Of a stretch of 64,000 bases of DNA, positions 35,248 through 43,917 are shown piece after piece (position 1 is the first letter of the stretch; each line of letters begins with the position of its first letter). A program made the position numbers and the translations under genes. This DNA is from Bacillota bacterium (GTDB taxonomy: Bacteria; Bacillota; Dethiobacteria; Dethiobacterales; Dethiobacteraceae). The stretch is taken from positions 1-64,000 of the forward strand of contig QLUR01000003.1 of NCBI GenBank assembly GCA_018725565.1, given 5' to 3'. A model generated the notes under the pieces. It ran no database searches. It had not been told where the DNA came from and saw only the letters and a program-made list of their open reading frames with translations.

Positions 35248-35994
35248 GTGAAAAAAGTATTTCTGTTCCTCGCCTTACCGGTTTTGGCCGCCCTGCTGGT
35301 TAAAGTAATGATTTCCTCCGGGGTGCTTGAGGCAATGACAACGCCGGCACGCCTGTTACCAATCTACTATGTAGACACGCCGGAAAAGAAGCTGGCATTA
35401 TCCTTCGATGCCTCCTGGGGGACTCAGCATACTACGCGCCTGCTGGAAATCCTGGAGCAGAACAATATAAAAACCACCTTTTTCCTGACCGGCTTCTGGG
35501 CGGAGAAATACCCGGAACTGGTAAAAAAAATCGCGGCCGCCGGCCACGAACTGGGCAATCACACCTGGACCCACCCCCATCTGAACACGCTTGACAAACG
35601 AGGCATCAAAATAGAATTAGAGCGGCTCCACGCCGCTCTAAGCGGCCTGACGGGCGTCGGTCCCAGCCTCTTCAGGCCGCCCTTCGGCGAATACAGCAAC
35701 AAAGTCATTGAAGCAGCCAATGAGCTTGGGCTTCTCACTATCCAATGGAGCATAGATTCACTGGACTGGAAAGAGTTGAGCCGCGAAGCCATCGTCCAGC
35801 GCGTCACCAGCCGCCTCCACCCCGGCGCCATCATTCTTTTCCACAACAATGGCCGCTACACAGCCGACGCGCTGCCGGAGATTATCAGCTTTGCCAAAAG
35901 CCAGGGCTATACCATTGTCCCCATTTCCGAACTGCTCCACCGGGAAGACTGGTATATCGACCCCGCTGACGGCGCCCAGAGGAAGCGGCGGTGA
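35248..35994 (+). CDS. Polysaccharide deacetylase, PdaB-like
   Basis: NodB-type carbohydrate esterase (248 aa). An N-terminal hydrophobic segment (3-25) anchors or exports it. Motifs: LSFDASWGTQHT (in place of the usual TFDDG), NHTWTHPHL (metal His pair) and RPPFGEYS. This pattern matches the sporulation protein PdaB of Bacillus, so it hints at endospore formation. GTG 35248 follows AGGAGG. Confidence 0.85.
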   Translation: MKKVFLFLALPVLAALLVKVMISSGVLEAMTTPARLLPIYYVDTPEKKLALSFDASWGTQHTTRLLEILEQNNIKTTFFLTGFWAEKYPELVKKIAAAGHELGNHTWTHPHLNTLDKRGIKIELERLHAALSGLTGVGPSLFRPPFGEYSNKVIEAANELGLLTIQWSIDSLDWKELSREAIVQRVTSRLHPGAIILFHNNGRYTADALPEIISFAKSQGYTIVPISELLHREDWYIDPADGAQRKRR

Positions 35995-36047
35995 CAGTAA
36001 GGTTACAAGAGGGCGACTGCGAGCCTGACTGAGTCTAGCGAGCGGCG

Positions 36048-37625
36048 CTACGGGTGCGTCACCGACCCCATGAACAGGAGGGTGTCGGTCTGCTTATCGA
36101 CAATGGCGAAGAAAAAGGGCCGGTCGACCACCATGTTGAACGTCTCGTCGGGACGGAGGGAGACCACCCTTACCGAAATTGAAGTTACCGCCGCAGCCTC
36201 TGTGCCTCTTTCATCAACGTCCACAACAGCTTTGTGCTTCACTTCGCCGATATAGGCCTGGGGCGGCGGCGTGAGGAGCTTGGAGAAGTCGGCGGCATAC
36301 GGCTGAAAAGCGATTCCCATGCCCATGCCGGACAGGATTTCGTTCAGCGTTTTCTCGTACTCGATGCTGAAGCGCGGCAGGGAAATCCGACCCTCCTTGG
36401 TGGCGAAACGGGACTGCCACATCGTCCAGTTGGCGGCGTTAAGGTTCCGCTGGAATTCCTCCAGGTTCGAATCCCGGCTGGGCAGGAAAATGTACATGCC
36501 GGCGCTTTGGTCTTTGCCGTAGGGCAGTTCAACTGCCTCAAAATTGGCGTCCCGGAAGTAGCGGAAATCACCGGACTTCGACATCATCGGCACCTGCTCC
36601 CGGGCGCGGCCGGCCGGGTAGAACGGCTGCTCCCGGGTTTCCGCTCTGTCAAACTCCGTGGTCCACGTGCCTAGGAAGTAGATGGCGTTGATCAAATACA
36701 TCACGTCGTCCGGGTCGATGCGTTCGACAATCTTGTCAATCTTGCCGTTGGTCTTGTCTTGCACCCACTTGTTGATTACCGCCGGGGCTTCGGGGGCGAT
36801 GAAGTCGAGCTCGGCGACCTCGGCGCTGTAGTAGCGCTTTACGGTTTCCAGGAACTCGGCCACGAACACAGCGTCCTGCTTGGCCCACAGCGAGTTGGCG
36901 ACGTCAAGTCTCACTCCGGGGGCCGGGGAGTTCAGTGCCTTAAGCAGCGCCTGGTTGGTTTTGTTCAGGTCCTCGACCGACACCCCCTGCACGCCGAGCA
37001 CCTCGGCCATCGCCTTCTTGGTTTCCGTATCCGCCCCGTTGTAGACCATGCTCAGGGCCAGGGCTACACTTACCGGGGACACGAAGATGTTTTCGCCGGC
37101 ATCCTCTTTGGCCAGGGCGGCAAAAAGGTTAAAGCCGAAGTCCTTCGTCATGCCGGCCGCCGGCGGAGTCGGAGGCTTCTTGCCGGTTCCAGGCGCCCCG
37201 GGGCTGGTGATGACCACGGTCCTGCCGGCGGGTTTCCACTCCACCTTGCAGTCCAGTGCCTCGGCCAGGAAGCGGAACGGCACCATGGTACGGCCGTCGA
37301 CTATCCTGGATGGAACGTCAAGCAGGTGGGGCCGCCCGTTAACATCTGCCGTCCGTGAACCGACGCGCAGCCTGACGTCCGCCTGGCTGCCGGCGACAGC
37401 GATTACACCCTGGTCGTAAGTCACTTGGGTGCCCAGTGCTTCAAACACTGCCCTCAGGGGCACCAGAGTGCGTCCGTTATCGATCACACCGGCAATTTCC
37501 AGCTGCTTTCCATCTACGATTACCGTGAAACCTGCCGCATAAGTGACACCTCCTAACATCAGGCGCATTACAAACACGAGAGGCAAAACCAGAACAACGG
37601 TTAACACAACTGCTTTTTTTAACAT
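36048..37625 (-). CDS. Secreted serpin with copper-amine-oxidase-like N-terminal domain
   Basis: Residues 1-31 form a signal peptide. About 32-140 is a Cu-amine-oxidase N1/stalk domain (VIVDGKQLEIAGV ... GRTLVPLRAVFEALG), usual in Clostridial surface proteins. A Pro-rich linker leads to a full serpin domain (~160-525): NIFVSPVSVALALSMVYNGA, YLINAIYFLGTW and the breach-region hinge GTEAAAVTS. Counting from the hinge, P1-P1' would be Val-Ser, which suggests inhibition of an elastase- or subtilisin-like protease. The stalk probably ties it to the envelope. It stands alone, and serpins are rare in bacteria. Confidence 0.93.
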   Translation of the reverse strand: MLKKAVVLTVVLVLPLVFVMRLMLGGVTYAAGFTVIVDGKQLEIAGVIDNGRTLVPLRAVFEALGTQVTYDQGVIAVAGSQADVRLRVGSRTADVNGRPHLLDVPSRIVDGRTMVPFRFLAEALDCKVEWKPAGRTVVITSPGAPGTGKKPPTPPAAGMTKDFGFNLFAALAKEDAGENIFVSPVSVALALSMVYNGADTETKKAMAEVLGVQGVSVEDLNKTNQALLKALNSPAPGVRLDVANSLWAKQDAVFVAEFLETVKRYYSAEVAELDFIAPEAPAVINKWVQDKTNGKIDKIVERIDPDDVMYLINAIYFLGTWTTEFDRAETREQPFYPAGRAREQVPMMSKSGDFRYFRDANFEAVELPYGKDQSAGMYIFLPSRDSNLEEFQRNLNAANWTMWQSRFATKEGRISLPRFSIEYEKTLNEILSGMGMGIAFQPYAADFSKLLTPPPQAYIGEVKHKAVVDVDERGTEAAAVTSISVRVVSLRPDETFNMVVDRPFFFAIVDKQTDTLLFMGSVTHP

Positions 37626-37762
37626 TTTTGTTTAGCCTCCTGGTTATGGTGATTACGATAAGTTAGTCAGTAAGTTTAGACGGCTCTAGCGGCAAAAAGT
37701 TCCCGGGTTTGCCTTAACGGAAGCGTAGTTACGCCCGCGCTCCACTGCCTGACGAGTTATTC

Positions 37763-38029
37763 ATGATAATATTCATTTCGCGCCGCCGGTGCGGTCGACA
37801 CAAATCGGTTTTAATCATTACGGAGCAACATACAATTGTCCTGCCGTCCTATGTGCTGGAAGAATTAAAGAGGGTTATCAAGCGGAAATTTTCGCAGAAG
37901 TATGCTTTGCTGGACAAATTCATCCAAGAGCTTCCCTTTACGCTCGCCTATACGCCGGAGAAAATAGACGCGAAAAAGTACCCGGAAATACGGGACAAAG
38001 CGGTAGATTTCGTCAATGGCAGCGTCTGA
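37763..38029 (+). pseudogene. PIN-domain toxin fragment
   Basis: From about 37820 the frame reads like the middle of a COG1569-type PIN protein (ELKRVIKRKFSQKYALLDKFI and TLAYTPEKIDAK). The N-terminal catalytic aspartate strand and the C-terminal part are absent, so it is a remnant rather than a working toxin. It lies beside an integrase fossil. Confidence 0.5.
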
Positions 38030-38040
38030 AAAGATTTCAT

Positions 38041-38218
38041 GTGCTGAAAAAGCACCGGGTGCAGCAAAAGAAGGACCGGCTGGTTCTGGGGCCGTGTTAT
38101 ACTGATTAAGGTTAGGCCATACAGGACAAGCACCACGGTGGACATTTACACCCACACCGTGCCTGGAACACAAAAACGGCTGGCCGGCAGGCTTGACGAA
38201 ATACTGGCCGGACACTAG
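38041..38218 (+). pseudogene. Tyrosine recombinase (phage integrase) remnant
   Basis: Two pieces in different frames. 38041-38109 encodes LKKHRVQQKKDRLVLGP, the linker region before the catalytic core. 38111-38218 encodes STTVDIYTHTVPGTQ followed by a short tail and stop, the segment containing the nucleophilic tyrosine. Most of the catalytic domain between them is deleted. It lies 125 bp from the 3' end of tRNA-Trp, the usual position of an integrated element. Confidence 0.75.
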
Positions 38219-38342
38219 CTGTCAGCGGCACACCAGTTTTAATCAAATTCAGGTAAAGAAAAACGATTTTCTCAAAAACGCTTCTGAAAAACAAAATGGC
38301 AGGCGCTTCCAACCTTGAAAGTCCCACCGTTATTGGCTTTAT

Positions 38343-38418
38343 TGGCAGGGGAGACAGGACTTGAACCCGCAACCAACGGTTTTGGAGACCGCTACTCTAC
38401 CGATTGAGCTACTCCCCT
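38343..38418 (-). tRNA. trnW: tRNA-Trp (anticodon CCA)
   Basis: Seven-base acceptor AGGGGAG/CTCCCCT, anticodon loop CTCCAAA, T-loop GTTCAAG, and an encoded 3' GCCA. The 3' end faces the integrase remnant. Confidence 0.97.
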
Positions 38419-38430
38419 GCACTTGACCTT

Positions 38431-38459
38431 ATTTTAACTCAAGATGTTCGAGTTGTCAA
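38431..38459 (-). promoter_or_regulatory. tRNA-Trp promoter
   Basis: Minus-strand TTGACA (38459-38454), 17-bp spacer, TAAAAT (38436-38431), ending 12 bp before the tRNA. Confidence 0.75.
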
Positions 38460-38528
38460 ACAGTAACACCAAGCTGTGCACTGCATCCAAGCAGGGCGGT
38501 GAGCAGATTCTAAGGCCTTTTAACATTA

Positions 38529-39242
38529 TCATTTGCGCCCAAGGTAAGCGTTTTGTACGCGGCAGTCAACGAGAAGTTCTTCAGCCGCGCCATCTATTAC
38601 TACCAACCCTCTTTCCAGAACATAGCCGCGATCGGCCATTTCCAAGCCGGCACGCACGTTCTGCTCCACTACGATAACTGTCATGCCTTGCTCGCGTAAA
38701 CTGCGGACCAGTTGTGTTATTTCTCTGACAATCAGAGGAGCAAGACCTAGTGACGGTTCATCCAGCAAGAGCAGCTTAGGTTTGGCCATCATCGCCCGTC
38801 CGATGACCAGCATTTGCTGCATTCCGCCTGAGAGAGTACCGGCAGCCTGTTTCTCTCTCCCTTTTAAAACCGTAAACATCTCCAGAATTCTTGAAATTTC
38901 TGCCGGCAAAAGATGTTTTTCAGAACGGTAACGATGGTATGCGCCCAACAGCAGGTTGTCATAGACAGACAGTGCCGCAAACACCTGGCGTCTTTCCGGC
39001 ACAAGGACTATACCCTGTTTAACCAGAATTTCAGCAGGCTGTCCGGCAACATTACGCCCGCAATAAACGATTTGTCCGCCGGACGGCCGGTAAATCCCGG
39101 CAATGGCCCCAAGCATTGTGCTTTTCCCGGCACCATTGGCACCGATGACAGCGACAATTTCACCCTGCTCTACAGATATATTAAGTCCGTGCAAAACCTT
39201 GATCGCCCCGTGCGCAACCTGGAGCCCGTTGACCGTCAGCAA
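38529..39242 (-). CDS. livF: Branched-chain amino acid ABC transporter ATPase LivF
   Basis: 237-residue ABC ATPase: Walker A GANGAGKSTML, signature LSGGMQQML and Walker B LLLLDEPSLGLAP. Length and the 'LAP' after Walker B are LivF-like. It starts at TTG overlapping the end of livG and is the last gene of the operon. Confidence 0.94.
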   Translation of the reverse strand: MLTVNGLQVAHGAIKVLHGLNISVEQGEIVAVIGANGAGKSTMLGAIAGIYRPSGGQIVYCGRNVAGQPAEILVKQGIVLVPERRQVFAALSVYDNLLLGAYHRYRSEKHLLPAEISRILEMFTVLKGREKQAAGTLSGGMQQMLVIGRAMMAKPKLLLLDEPSLGLAPLIVREITQLVRSLREQGMTVIVVEQNVRAGLEMADRGYVLERGLVVIDGAAEELLVDCRVQNAYLGRK

Positions 39243-40003
39243 ATCTTTTCCCCTCCCAGGTAAGCGGCAACAACCATTTCATCCTGTTGAATTTCCGCCG
39301 GAGTTCCCTCCGCAATTTTCCTGCCAAGGTATAACACGATTACCCGGTCGGACAGTTCCATCACCGTGTTCATATCATGTTCCACCAAAAGGATGGTTAC
39401 ACCTGTGTCACGAAGTTGCCGGAGCAAGCCGACCAACTGTATTTTTTCTGCCGGGTTCAATCCGGAAGCCGGTTCATCAAGCAGCAACAGCGCAGGCTCC
39501 ATGACCATAGCCCTTGCTATTTCCGCCAAGCGCTGCTCACCGAACGAAAGTGATGTCACCGGGCGCTCCGCATACTCTTCCAAGCCGACCCTTTGCAGGC
39601 AGGAGATGGCCTTTTCCCTTGTGAGGCGCTCTTCCCGCATCGCCTGCGGCAACCGCAGCGCCGAGGCAAAAAACCCGCTGGCTGTTCGGAGATGCCTGCC
39701 GGCCATCACATTTTCCAGAACGGTCATCCGGCTGAAAAGCTGCAGGTTTTGAAAAGTGCGGGTAAGACCGAGTCCTGCCGACTGAAACGGTTTATTCCCC
39801 TGGATCTCCTTGCCGCGGAGCAGTACCTGTCCGGCTGTCGGCGCATACACACCGCTGATTATATTAAACAAGGTGGTTTTTCCGGCACCATTAGGGCCAA
39901 TAACAGAAACAACCGTTCCTTCCTGTACCTGAAAACTTACTTTATCCACCGCCAGGAGACCACCAAATTCCTGGGTTACCTCTCTTACCTCCAGGATGCT
40001 CAA
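39236..40003 (-). CDS. livG: Branched-chain amino acid ABC transporter ATPase LivG
   Basis: 255-residue ABC ATPase: Walker A GPNGAGKTTLF, LSFGEQRLAEIAR as signature and LLLLDEPASGLNP as Walker B, with a 20-residue insertion after the Q-loop typical of LivG. It overlaps livM (stop/start) and livF. Confidence 0.94.
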   Translation of the reverse strand: MSILEVREVTQEFGGLLAVDKVSFQVQEGTVVSVIGPNGAGKTTLFNIISGVYAPTAGQVLLRGKEIQGNKPFQSAGLGLTRTFQNLQLFSRMTVLENVMAGRHLRTASGFFASALRLPQAMREERLTREKAISCLQRVGLEEYAERPVTSLSFGEQRLAEIARAMVMEPALLLLDEPASGLNPAEKIQLVGLLRQLRDTGVTILLVEHDMNTVMELSDRVIVLYLGRKIAEGTPAEIQQDEMVVAAYLGGEKIC

Positions 40004-41004
40004 TTTTTAGCCTCCTTCGCTTGCCGGACAATGTTGGTACGGCGTGCGTTAAATCGATTGCGCAGTTCCTGGATGCCGCCCGCCAGACCATCGGGAAGAA
40101 AAATAAAGACTACTACCAGAATAAGGCCGAATGTAGTGGTTTCTATGGCCGCTACAGCATGGGCCGCAGGCAATACCAACGGAACAACTGCCCGCAGCAC
40201 TTCAATCAGCAGAGTAACCGTTGCCACGCCAAGTACTCCGCCATAAATGCTGGCCATGCCTCCCAGAGCAGCCATAATGGCAAACTCAATACTCACCTTA
40301 AAGCCAAATGCCGCCGGGCTGAAAAAGCGGATGAAATGGGCATACAGGCTGCCAGCCAGGGCGGCATAGGCAGCGCTGAGCACAAACAACTGCAGCTTAA
40401 GGCGAAACGTGTCGACACCCAAACATTCGGCAGCTATTTCACTGTCATGGATAGCCCGCAGTGAGCGCCCAATCCGCGAATGGACAATATTGTGGGAAAG
40501 CCAGGCCACAAAGGCTACTGCCATCCAGACCAGGTAATAATATTCTGCTGTTCTCAGTCTTAAATCCGCCACATACAAGGCAGGAATTCCAGTCAAGCCG
40601 GAAGGTCCGCCGGTAAGAAAGCTCCATTGCTTCAGCAGAAAATAAACAATCAGTCCAAAGCTGAGCGTGGCCAGAGCCAAAAAGTGTCCGCGGAGTTTAA
40701 GCGCGGGCCACCCGACAACCAATGCTACCAAAGAGGCTAAAGAAATGCCGGCAGGCATCGCAAGCCAAGGAGAAAAGCCGTACCCCGTAGTGAGAATCCC
40801 GGAGGTATATGCTCCCAATGCAAAAAATGCCGCCTGTCCAAGCGATGCCTGACCGGCGTATCCCATCAGCAGGCAAAGTCCGATTACCACTATGGCGCGG
40901 ATGCCGATAAAGATGCCGATAGTACGAAAATATGTGGACTGCAGAAGATAAGGGTAGAGTAATATTAAAACAACGGCTAAAACAAGCAGCCACTTTTTCT
41001 GCAT
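40000..41004 (-). CDS. livM: Branched-chain amino acid ABC permease LivM
   Basis: 334 residues with eight to ten membrane helices. Family blocks: GYAGQASLGQAAFFALGAY near the start and the cytoplasmic coupling loop RSLRAIHDSEIAAECLGV. It follows livH with a 2-bp gap and overlaps livG. Confidence 0.93.
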   Translation of the reverse strand: MQKKWLLVLAVVLILLYPYLLQSTYFRTIGIFIGIRAIVVIGLCLLMGYAGQASLGQAAFFALGAYTSGILTTGYGFSPWLAMPAGISLASLVALVVGWPALKLRGHFLALATLSFGLIVYFLLKQWSFLTGGPSGLTGIPALYVADLRLRTAEYYYLVWMAVAFVAWLSHNIVHSRIGRSLRAIHDSEIAAECLGVDTFRLKLQLFVLSAAYAALAGSLYAHFIRFFSPAAFGFKVSIEFAIMAALGGMASIYGGVLGVATVTLLIEVLRAVVPLVLPAAHAVAAIETTTFGLILVVVFIFLPDGLAGGIQELRNRFNARRTNIVRQAKEAKN

Positions 41005-41006
41005 CG

Positions 41007-41888
41007 TTACACCCTCTCTCCGCGGATGGCACCGATGAGGCCATCAGGCCTGACAAACAGGACGACCAACAACACGGCAAAGGCAGCCACGTCCTTATAG
41101 CCTGAGCCAATGTAGCCGGCCCCAAGTGCTTCCAGAACACCAAGCAGCAGGCCGCCGGCTATAGCCCCCGGAGCGCTGGCCAACCCGCCGAGGGTAGCTG
41201 CAATAAACCCTTTCAGGGATAGCATCAGCCCCATGTCGTAAACTGCCAGCGTAATGGGAGCGATGATAATTCCCGCCACCGCTCCCACCGCTGCGCTGAG
41301 CACAAAGGCCAGCAAAGACATACGTTGCGGGTTGATGCCCATCAACTGTGCCGCCAGCTTATTAATCATACAGGCACGCAGTGCTTTACCGGCCATCGTC
41401 CGTTCCAGCAGGAAAAAGATCAACAACACAACAACTACCACCACTGCCAGTGCCGACAGGCTGGCCCAGGTTACCGAAACTCCAGCCAATTGCAGCGGGC
41501 GAAGATTTTGGAAAACAGGCAGCGTGTAAGGCTCGGTGCCGAAAATCAGCAGCGCGATACCGCGGATAGCAGTTGCTGCACCTAAGGTGACAAAGATTAG
41601 GGTCAACGGAGTAGCCTTACGTGCTGAACTGATGGCCCCCCGCTCCAGCAGGACTGCCAACAGCACCACAGTAGCCACAGCAAGAAAGGATGCCGGAAGA
41701 AGATGTATTCCCGAGCGGACAAAAGTTGCCGTTAGCATGGCACCCAGCATGCAAAATTCACCCTGGGTAAAATTCAGTATGCCGGTAACATTATATATCA
41801 AGACAAAACCAACAGCTACCAAGGCATAAATGCTGCCAAGTGTCAATCCTACCAGCAGGAACTGGGGCAAAGAGGCCAATCCTTCCAT
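41007..41888 (-). CDS. livH: Branched-chain amino acid ABC permease LivH
   Basis: 293 residues with about eight helices. It starts with QFLLVGLTLGSIYALVAVGF and contains ILNFTQGEFCMLGA and the coupling loop LRACMINKLAAQLMGIN. It is second in the operon, 48 bp after livK. Confidence 0.93.
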   Translation of the reverse strand: MEGLASLPQFLLVGLTLGSIYALVAVGFVLIYNVTGILNFTQGEFCMLGAMLTATFVRSGIHLLPASFLAVATVVLLAVLLERGAISSARKATPLTLIFVTLGAATAIRGIALLIFGTEPYTLPVFQNLRPLQLAGVSVTWASLSALAVVVVVVLLIFFLLERTMAGKALRACMINKLAAQLMGINPQRMSLLAFVLSAAVGAVAGIIIAPITLAVYDMGLMLSLKGFIAATLGGLASAPGAIAGGLLLGVLEALGAGYIGSGYKDVAAFAVLLVVLFVRPDGLIGAIRGERV

Positions 41889-41936
41889 ACAGCACCACCG
41901 ATCGCAGCGCCTGACAGTTTGCGGCGCTGCTTAATG

Positions 41937-43136
41937 TTAGTCAGTTATCAGTTTCCACTCGTTGTTTTCCACCCTGACCATAACCAAATCCTCTTCATTA
42001 AGGCCGACGTGGTCAGCAGGAGAAAAGTTGAAGGTGCCGCCGATGCCGACATAGTTTTGAACCTGTTCCAGGGCATCCCTCAGTAATGCCCGGTCTTTAC
42101 TCACTTCACCTGTCAGTGTCGTGTTTCTGAGAGCCTGTACTATCAGCATCAGAGCATCATAGCCATGAGCGCCGAAGGTGGAACGGGCTCCGTGTCTTCC
42201 TTCAAAAACACTGAGGTATTCCTGCAGAACCGGCTTTTGCGGGTGCGCGTCAGGAAGCTGTTCTGCCACGATAAGCGGACCGATGGCAAACATCACTCCG
42301 TCTGCCGTGCCTTCTGCCAGATCCAAAAAACGCTGACTGCCGACTCCATGGCTGTGATACAACGGCATCGTCAGCCCAAGTTCCCGGTAGTTGCGGCTGA
42401 TAATGGAAGCAGCCGGCGGTATCCCCCAGGCAAATACGGCATCAGGCCGAACAGCGTTGATACGGGTCAGTTGTACACGCATGTCGGCGTCCTGGGCCTC
42501 AAATGTTTCTGACAGCAATACTTCTATGCCCATTTGCGGGGCCAGCAGCTCCAGCTGCTTCTTCCCGCTGTGTCCAAAAGCGTTATTGACACTCAGCCAG
42601 GCAATACGCTTGATGCCGTTAGCCAGCATGTGTTCCAGCGTACGCCTGATGACATGCGAATCGTTGGGTGCCACTTTGAAAATCCAACGCCGGTCCGGCT
42701 GAGGTTCAACTATGCTGACCGCGGCTGCGGCAGACACCAGCGGCACCTGCGCTTCCGTTGCCGCCGGCACCATTGCTAAGGTAGTACCGCTTTGACTAGC
42801 ACCTGCTACAGCCAGCACTTGATCTTCGTCTACCAAACGCTTAAAAGCAAGAACGCTTCTGTCCTCCACACTTTCGTTGTTAAGAAAGATCACTTCCAGC
42901 GGGATGCCGTTAATTCCGCCTTCAGCATTTACTTTCTCCAACACCATTCTGGCCGACTGCTCCGCAGGCACGCCTAGCGGAGCGCCAGTGCCGGTCACAT
43001 CAAAGATAGCACCTACCCTGATAACTTCGTAGGGCTTGTCCGCAGCCTGCGGTTGAGCGGCTCTCTGCCCGCACCCTGTTGCCAGCAATACGATCGACAG
43101 CAACAGCGTTAAAACTAAACTTATTCTTTTGTGCAC
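41937..43136 (-). CDS. livK: Branched-chain amino acid-type substrate-binding lipoprotein
   Basis: Periplasmic-binding fold I (399 aa). A lipoprotein signal ends in LLATGC, so it should be tethered to the outer face of the membrane. The ligand domains follow (IRVGAIFDVTG, LGVPAEQSARMVLEKVNAEGGING, VAGASQSGTTLAM). I use GTG 43136, after AGGGGG; the longer frame to 43154 is poor. Ligand could be Leu/Ile/Val or another amide or aryl acid; such systems are versatile. It begins a five-gene operon behind a structured leader. Confidence 0.92.
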   Translation of the reverse strand: MHKRISLVLTLLLSIVLLATGCGQRAAQPQAADKPYEVIRVGAIFDVTGTGAPLGVPAEQSARMVLEKVNAEGGINGIPLEVIFLNNESVEDRSVLAFKRLVDEDQVLAVAGASQSGTTLAMVPAATEAQVPLVSAAAAVSIVEPQPDRRWIFKVAPNDSHVIRRTLEHMLANGIKRIAWLSVNNAFGHSGKKQLELLAPQMGIEVLLSETFEAQDADMRVQLTRINAVRPDAVFAWGIPPAASIISRNYRELGLTMPLYHSHGVGSQRFLDLAEGTADGVMFAIGPLIVAEQLPDAHPQKPVLQEYLSVFEGRHGARSTFGAHGYDALMLIVQALRNTTLTGEVSKDRALLRDALEQVQNYVGIGGTFNFSPADHVGLNEEDLVMVRVENNEWKLITD

Positions 43137-43213
43137 ATAAATTCCCCCTGTCATAAATTAGGCGCCTGAACGCAGGCAGAGTGCTGCCCAACACCTCCTT
43201 AAGGCAGGGGAAA

Positions 43214-43313
43214 CAAAAAAAACCGAAACGGCTTTCGCAAGACTTCTCCCTACCGTGCTACTGTCCTACCTGTTTCATTCCCGGTAAGACTACCGTTCTA
43301 CAAAAACTCTTGC
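43214..43313 (-). ncRNA. Candidate cis-regulatory leader (riboswitch-like) of liv operon
   Basis: On the minus strand, from the likely start of transcription: GCAAGA (43313-43308) can pair with TCTTGC (43242-43237), and the next bases can extend this after one mismatch. Inside is a hairpin CGGTA-GTCT-TACCG and three GGTAG-type repeats. Immediately after the closing strand comes a terminator-like stem CGAAA-GCCG-TTTCG with eight T's. It matches none of the riboswitch classes I can recall. Could equally be an attenuator with a protein or tRNA ligand, though no T-box (GGTGGTACCGCG) sequence is seen. Confidence 0.5.
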
Positions 43314-43317
43314 TGAG

Positions 43318-43346
43318 ATATTAACCTTGTTTTGATAAATTGTCAA
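43318..43346 (-). promoter_or_regulatory. liv operon promoter
   Basis: Minus-strand TTGACA (43346-43341), 17-bp spacer and TAATAT (43323-43318). Transcription would begin about 5-7 bp later at the base of the leader's P1 stem, leaving ~180 nt of 5' UTR. Confidence 0.75.
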
Positions 43347-43369
43347 GAAAGTAAAATTCTAAATCATTA

Positions 43370-43852
43370 TTAACTGCCTTTCTCCCAGCACTTACAGACA
43401 TCAACCCATCCCTGGTGGAGTGAATACTCGGCAAGTTCCGCGCATGTCAACTCAATCGCTGAATTCCCGCTGCCGCAGGCTGGAAAGACTGTCGCAAACC
43501 GCCGCAGCGAAATATCTAAATATATCGGAAGTGACATTTTCAGGCCGAACGGGCACACTCCGCCGACAGCGTGTCCAGTCCAGGAAAGCGCTTCCTCCGC
43601 GGTCAGCATTTTTGGTTTATAGCCAAACTCCGCCTTAAACTTGCTGTTGTCCATTTTCGCATCTCCGGCTGCAACAACCAGCATGGCACCGCCTTCGCGG
43701 TCTTTCAATGAAAGGGTTTTGGCAATCCTGGCAGGCTCAACCCCCAGTGCCTGGGCCGCCAGTTCCACAGTGGCACTTGAGGCTATAAATTCTCTGATAT
43801 CCCGCTCTCTGCCCCATCTTTTCAAGTGTTCGCGCACTTGTTCGATAGCCAT
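43370..43852 (-). CDS. YbaK/EbsC-family aminoacyl-tRNA deacylase
   Basis: 160-residue trans-editing domain protein (VEPARIAKTLSLKDREGGAMLVVAAGDAKMD with the catalytic lysine region, and GHAVGGVCPFGL). It likely hydrolyses mischarged Cys/Pro-tRNA or related. It is on the same strand as deoC and rtcB. Confidence 0.88.
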   Translation of the reverse strand: MAIEQVREHLKRWGRERDIREFIASSATVELAAQALGVEPARIAKTLSLKDREGGAMLVVAAGDAKMDNSKFKAEFGYKPKMLTAEEALSWTGHAVGGVCPFGLKMSLPIYLDISLRRFATVFPACGSGNSAIELTCAELAEYSLHQGWVDVCKCWEKGS

Positions 43853-43917
43853 AGGCTCATCCTCTCAACAAAATAACCTGCAAATCAGTTGCGTAATACC
43901 ATATGCCTGAAACTTAG

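Noticed and set aside
43000-43194. 64-aa ORF as a liv leader peptide
   Set aside because: It has a good SD but overlaps livK out of frame and runs far into it, so it is not a leader peptide.
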